Source: an uncultured Muribaculaceae bacterium (GTDB lineage: Bacteria > Bacteroidota > Bacteroidia > Bacteroidales > Muribaculaceae). Taken from it: a stretch of DNA of 14,401 bases. Within the stretch, counting starts at the first letter, position 1. Each line of letters opens with the position of its first letter. The stretch spans positions 1 through 14,401 of the forward strand of contig CAJTZQ010000081.1 of the NCBI GenBank assembly GCA_910583795.1, written 5' to 3'. Made by a program: the position numbers and the translations under genes. The notes beneath the pieces were generated by a model. The model worked only from the letters and a program-made list of their open reading frames with translations. It did not search any database and was not told where the DNA came from. Shown one piece after another: positions 12,280 through 14,401 of this stretch.

Positions 12280-13827
12280 TTATTTTGCAGGCGGAGTTGT
12301 TGTGTCTTCCTTTTTAGCCGAATCATCCGTGAGTTTGAAAGAGATCGGAAGATTGAAATAAGATGCCACTGCCTTTCCATTATTTTCAGCAGGTTGCCAT
12401 GCCGGCATCTCTTTAACCACCCTTATGGATTCTTTGTCAAGTTCCGGATCTATGCCTCTGACAATAGTTGGGTTGCTTACCTTGCCATCTTTTTCGATTA
12501 TGAATTTCACAATCACTCTTCCCTGGATATTCTCTTTGTATGCTTTTTCCGGGTATCTTATATTCATGCTGAGCCAGTTCATGAGTGCTGCGATGCCACC
12601 GGGAAATTCAGCTTGTTTTTCCACTGCTACATATACTTCTTTCTCTTCTTTGTCGGATATGGAATTCGATTGGTCAGATGTTTGGCTTTCGCTTGAGTTG
12701 TTTGCTACGCTTGTCGTTTCAGGGGCTTCTTTACGAACATCCGGTTCGCTTGGCTCAGATGGAACTTCTTCAGCAGGTTCAGTTTGCGCTTCTTGGAAGT
12801 TTGTTGCTAAAGGTTCCGCAAATGTTTCCTGAGCGTTAAAATTTACTTTTTCTTCTGCTTCGGTTACAAGGTTAGCGGAAAAATCACTAACTTTGCCGTT
12901 GTCAGCGCTGATGAAAGAGACTTCTGCAGTTTTGTCGAGTACAGAAGCTACTGCCGGAATTTCAATCACTGCGCATCCGATTCCCATAGCGGGGATCAGA
13001 AGAAGAGCGCCAAATCGGCGCAACTTCGATGGTTTTGATTTGTACATCATAGTTACACGTTTTTTAAGTTTACTGTGATTCAGGCTGTTGGCAAGAACTT
13101 GGAACCTCGTGCCCACAGCCTTTTTTATTAACAATGTCTGATATTGACGCAAATTAGTACCGGAAGCCATTACAGCCTCGTCTGCCTGATACTCATGAAC
13201 GGTTTTGAACTCTTCCCCCATGAGCCATGCCGCGGGGTTAAACCATTGAAAAATATCCACAATCTGCACGAAAAGTAGATCCACCCAATGCCATAGTCCG
13301 AGATGACGTTTTTCATGTATGGAAATTATTTCTCCTGCTGTTTCATAATCGTTGCGGCTCATTACATAATAATTTAGCCAACTGAAAGGGGCTATGTCGT
13401 TTCTTTCAGAAATCACAAGAATATAGTTGCCTTTTCTCACTTTCTCACCTTCTCGGATGATAGAAACGAGTTGGAATGCTCCTGCCAGCGAGTAAATAAA
13501 AGTAAGAATGACACCGGCAGCATAAATATAGGTCAATATTATGGGCACAGTGTATGCAGATGCTTCTGCAGGGTTTTCCCGTAGTATCAATCCGCCGCTT
13601 AAATTCCCGAATTCGATAGCCGCATTTTGAGAATTTGATGCTGAATGGAGCATATCTTCCCATCCCCCGGCAAATGCAGGAAGGGTCAATGCCAGAGCAT
13701 AAATTATATAGAGAGTTGCCCTGTTGCAGCCATGTTGGCGTTCGCCTGCCATGATCCATTTGTAGGCGAGATAACCCATACAAAGAAGTAGGGAAGAGGC
13801 AATGGCATAAGAAAATATTGCGCCCAT
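12280..13827 (-). CDS. M56 (BlaR1/MecR1-like) peptidase with TonB C-terminal domain
   Basis: A 515-residue membrane protein with the BlaR1-type sensor protease core. Helices lie near 4-26, 37-54, 94-120 and 180-200. The gluzincin motif HEKRH (171-175) and the following HEYQAD (211-216) are intact, and a further helix lies at about 272-294. The usual penicillin-binding sensor domain of BlaR1 is absent. In its place is an acidic Pro/Glu/Ser-rich linker (about 320-395) and a TonB_C domain (about 430-498: QGRVIVKFIIEKDGKVSNP ... ISFKL). This M56-TonB form is common in Bacteroidetes; its signal is not established. By analogy with BlaR1 it should cleave, or cause cleavage of, the neighbouring BlaI-type repressor. 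The gene starts 33 bp after the repressor gene on the same strand, so the two form an operon. Confidence 0.93.
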   Translation of the reverse strand: MGAIFSYAIASSLLLCMGYLAYKWIMAGERQHGCNRATLYIIYALALTLPAFAGGWEDMLHSASNSQNAAIEFGNLSGGLILRENPAEASAYTVPIILTYIYAAGVILTFIYSLAGAFQLVSIIREGEKVRKGNYILVISERNDIAPFSWLNYYVMSRNDYETAGEIISIHEKRHLGLWHWVDLLFVQIVDIFQWFNPAAWLMGEEFKTVHEYQADEAVMASGTNLRQYQTLLIKKAVGTRFQVLANSLNHSKLKKRVTMMYKSKPSKLRRFGALLLIPAMGIGCAVIEIPAVASVLDKTAEVSFISADNGKVSDFSANLVTEAEEKVNFNAQETFAEPLATNFQEAQTEPAEEVPSEPSEPDVRKEAPETTSVANNSSESQTSDQSNSISDKEEKEVYVAVEKQAEFPGGIAALMNWLSMNIRYPEKAYKENIQGRVIVKFIIEKDGKVSNPTIVRGIDPELDKESIRVVKEMPAWQPAENNGKAVASYFNLPISFKLTDDSAKKEDTTTPPAK

Positions 13828-13860
13828 AGAGAGATGAGTTTGAAATTTAAAAAAGAGAAG

Positions 13861-14250
13861 TTACTGTTTTGAAATCTCCTTGTTTTCAATTAGGTCAAGA
13901 ATCTCGCGAAGTTCTTGAGCCGAGATCTTTTCCTCTTCTGCAAGTGCAGAGACAGCTCTTTTATAAGAATTGCCGAAATAATCGCGTATCACTTGTGCAA
14001 GAGTACGGTCTCCAAATTCTGCGCGTTCAGCAATTGCATAAAACCGGTGGCTGCCGGCAATCACCTCGTGGCCGACATATCCTTTTTTCTCAAGAATACG
14101 AATCGTGGTTGCCACAGTGTTGAAATGTGGTTTGGGTTCAGGGTATATGTCTACCATTTCTCTAATAAACATGGAGCCGTTTTCCCAAAGCATGTTCATA
14201 AGAACTGCCTCTTTCTCTGTTATTACCTGTCTTTTTCTTCCAGCTTTCAT
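13861..14250 (-). CDS. BlaI/MecI-family transcriptional repressor
   Basis: The 129-residue protein is a winged-helix repressor of the Penicillinase_R (BlaI/MecI/CopY) family. Its N-terminal 75 residues hold the DNA-binding domain (ITEKEAVLMNMLWENGSM, then FNTVATTIRILEKKGYVGHE as the recognition and wing region, then SHRFYAIAER), and the C-terminal half (DYFGNSYKRAVSALAEEEKI) is the dimerisation helix bundle that the partner protease targets in the BlaI system. Size and order are typical. It precedes the M56-TonB gene. A good promoter (14309-14339) and an AT-rich dyad (14266-14285) lie upstream, consistent with autorepression. No beta-lactamase gene is in the window, so a resistance role should not be assumed. 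Confidence 0.93.
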   Translation of the reverse strand: MKAGRKRQVITEKEAVLMNMLWENGSMFIREMVDIYPEPKPHFNTVATTIRILEKKGYVGHEVIAGSHRFYAIAERAEFGDRTLAQVIRDYFGNSYKRAVSALAEEEKISAQELREILDLIENKEISKQ

Positions 14251-14265
14251 ATATTTGAGTGTGTT

Positions 14266-14285
14266 TATGATTAATATTAATAATA
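14266..14285. promoter_or_regulatory. Candidate operator of the BlaI-type repressor
   Basis: An imperfect dyad with the perfect core ATTAATATTAAT (14270-14281), extended by TAT (14266-14268) and ATA (14283-14285), lies between the promoter and the repressor start codon. It sits where an autoregulatory site would be expected. It does not contain the exact TACAnnTGTA of staphylococcal BlaI/MecI boxes, and the DNA is AT-rich, so chance remains possible. Confidence 0.4.
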
Positions 14286-14308
14286 CAGAGATTTTTTTAA
14301 CCTCGATG

Positions 14309-14339
14309 CAAAGCTACAACTAAATTTTTAATAATGCAA
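14309..14339 (-). promoter_or_regulatory. Bacteroidetes-type promoter of the blaI-M56 operon
   Basis: On the minus strand TTG (14339-14337) is followed by a 20-nt spacer and TAGCTTTG (14316-14309), a full consensus match. Transcription would begin near 14303, giving a 5' leader of about 53 nt that contains the dyad at 14266-14285. Confidence 0.78.
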
Positions 14340-14401
14340 CTTATGATTTAGAAACTGTTTAAATTTGATTTTGAAAAAATGTTATAGGGCATAACAAACC
14401 C

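Noticed and set aside
12425..12832. 135-codon plus-strand open frame opposite the M56-TonB gene
   Set aside because: It covers the antisense of the low-complexity linker and TonB domain and has biased Ser/Phe content.
13861..14250. Beta-lactam resistance operon
   Set aside because: The repressor and protease are BlaI/BlaR1-like, but there is no penicillin-binding sensor domain and no beta-lactamase or PBP gene in the window.
14380..14396. Small hairpin TGTTAT / ATAACA at the right window edge
   Set aside because: Only 6 bp of AT-rich pairing and cut off from its context; not enough to call a feature.
1..14401. CRISPR array, prophage, insertion sequence or defence island
   Set aside because: No regularly spaced repeats, no transposase or integrase, and all recognised genes are housekeeping, transport, envelope or regulatory.

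Overview
The window looks like chromosomal housekeeping DNA from a Bacteroidetes bacterium, most likely order Bacteroidales. A Muribaculaceae-like or Bacteroides-like source is possible, but the genus cannot be fixed by eye. The evidence is the recurring promoter pattern (TTG, about 20 nt, then TAnnTTTG) upstream of several genes, the scarcity of Shine-Dalgarno sequences, an S16 protein with a long Ala/Lys/Glu-rich tail, and a BlaI plus M56-TonB pair of the Bacteroidetes type. No transposase, phage gene, CRISPR array or recognisable defence system is present.

Layout, left to right. Positions 1-58 (minus) hold a tRNA-Glu cut by the window edge, with its own promoter. rpsP (S16, minus) and prfA (release factor 1, plus) diverge from 715-965. 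prfA converges on a minus-strand gene encoding a single-chain fusion of MurB (peptidoglycan precursor reductase) with a PhnP-like metallo-beta-lactamase-fold hydrolase. Upstream of it on the same strand is an unrecognised lipoprotein gene. Positions 4960-5500 have no conventional gene but contain a chain of nested inverted repeats (4991-5291) with a good minus-strand promoter at its outer edge. This is either a structured RNA, a long 5' leader of the lipoprotein-murB operon, or a MITE-like element. A tRNA with anticodon CAT and a strong terminator follow, then a Crp/Fnr-like regulator (plus) and a nucleoside permease gene overlapping rsmE by four bases (plus). A perfect 29-bp palindromic terminator separates these from two minus-strand genes, an M23-LysM murein peptidase and ndk. 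After a 460-bp AT-rich gap comes a YbdG-like MscS channel (plus), convergent with a BlaI repressor and M56-TonB sensor protease pair (minus) at the right end.

Themes: translation (tRNA-Glu, tRNA-Met, S16, RF1, RsmE), nucleotides (nucleoside permease, Ndk) and the cell envelope (MurB fusion, lipoprotein, M23-LysM peptidase, mechanosensitive channel, BlaI/M56). The features most worth follow-up are the structured element at 4991-5292 and the MurB-hydrolase fusion. I did not find a complete new multi-gene system.
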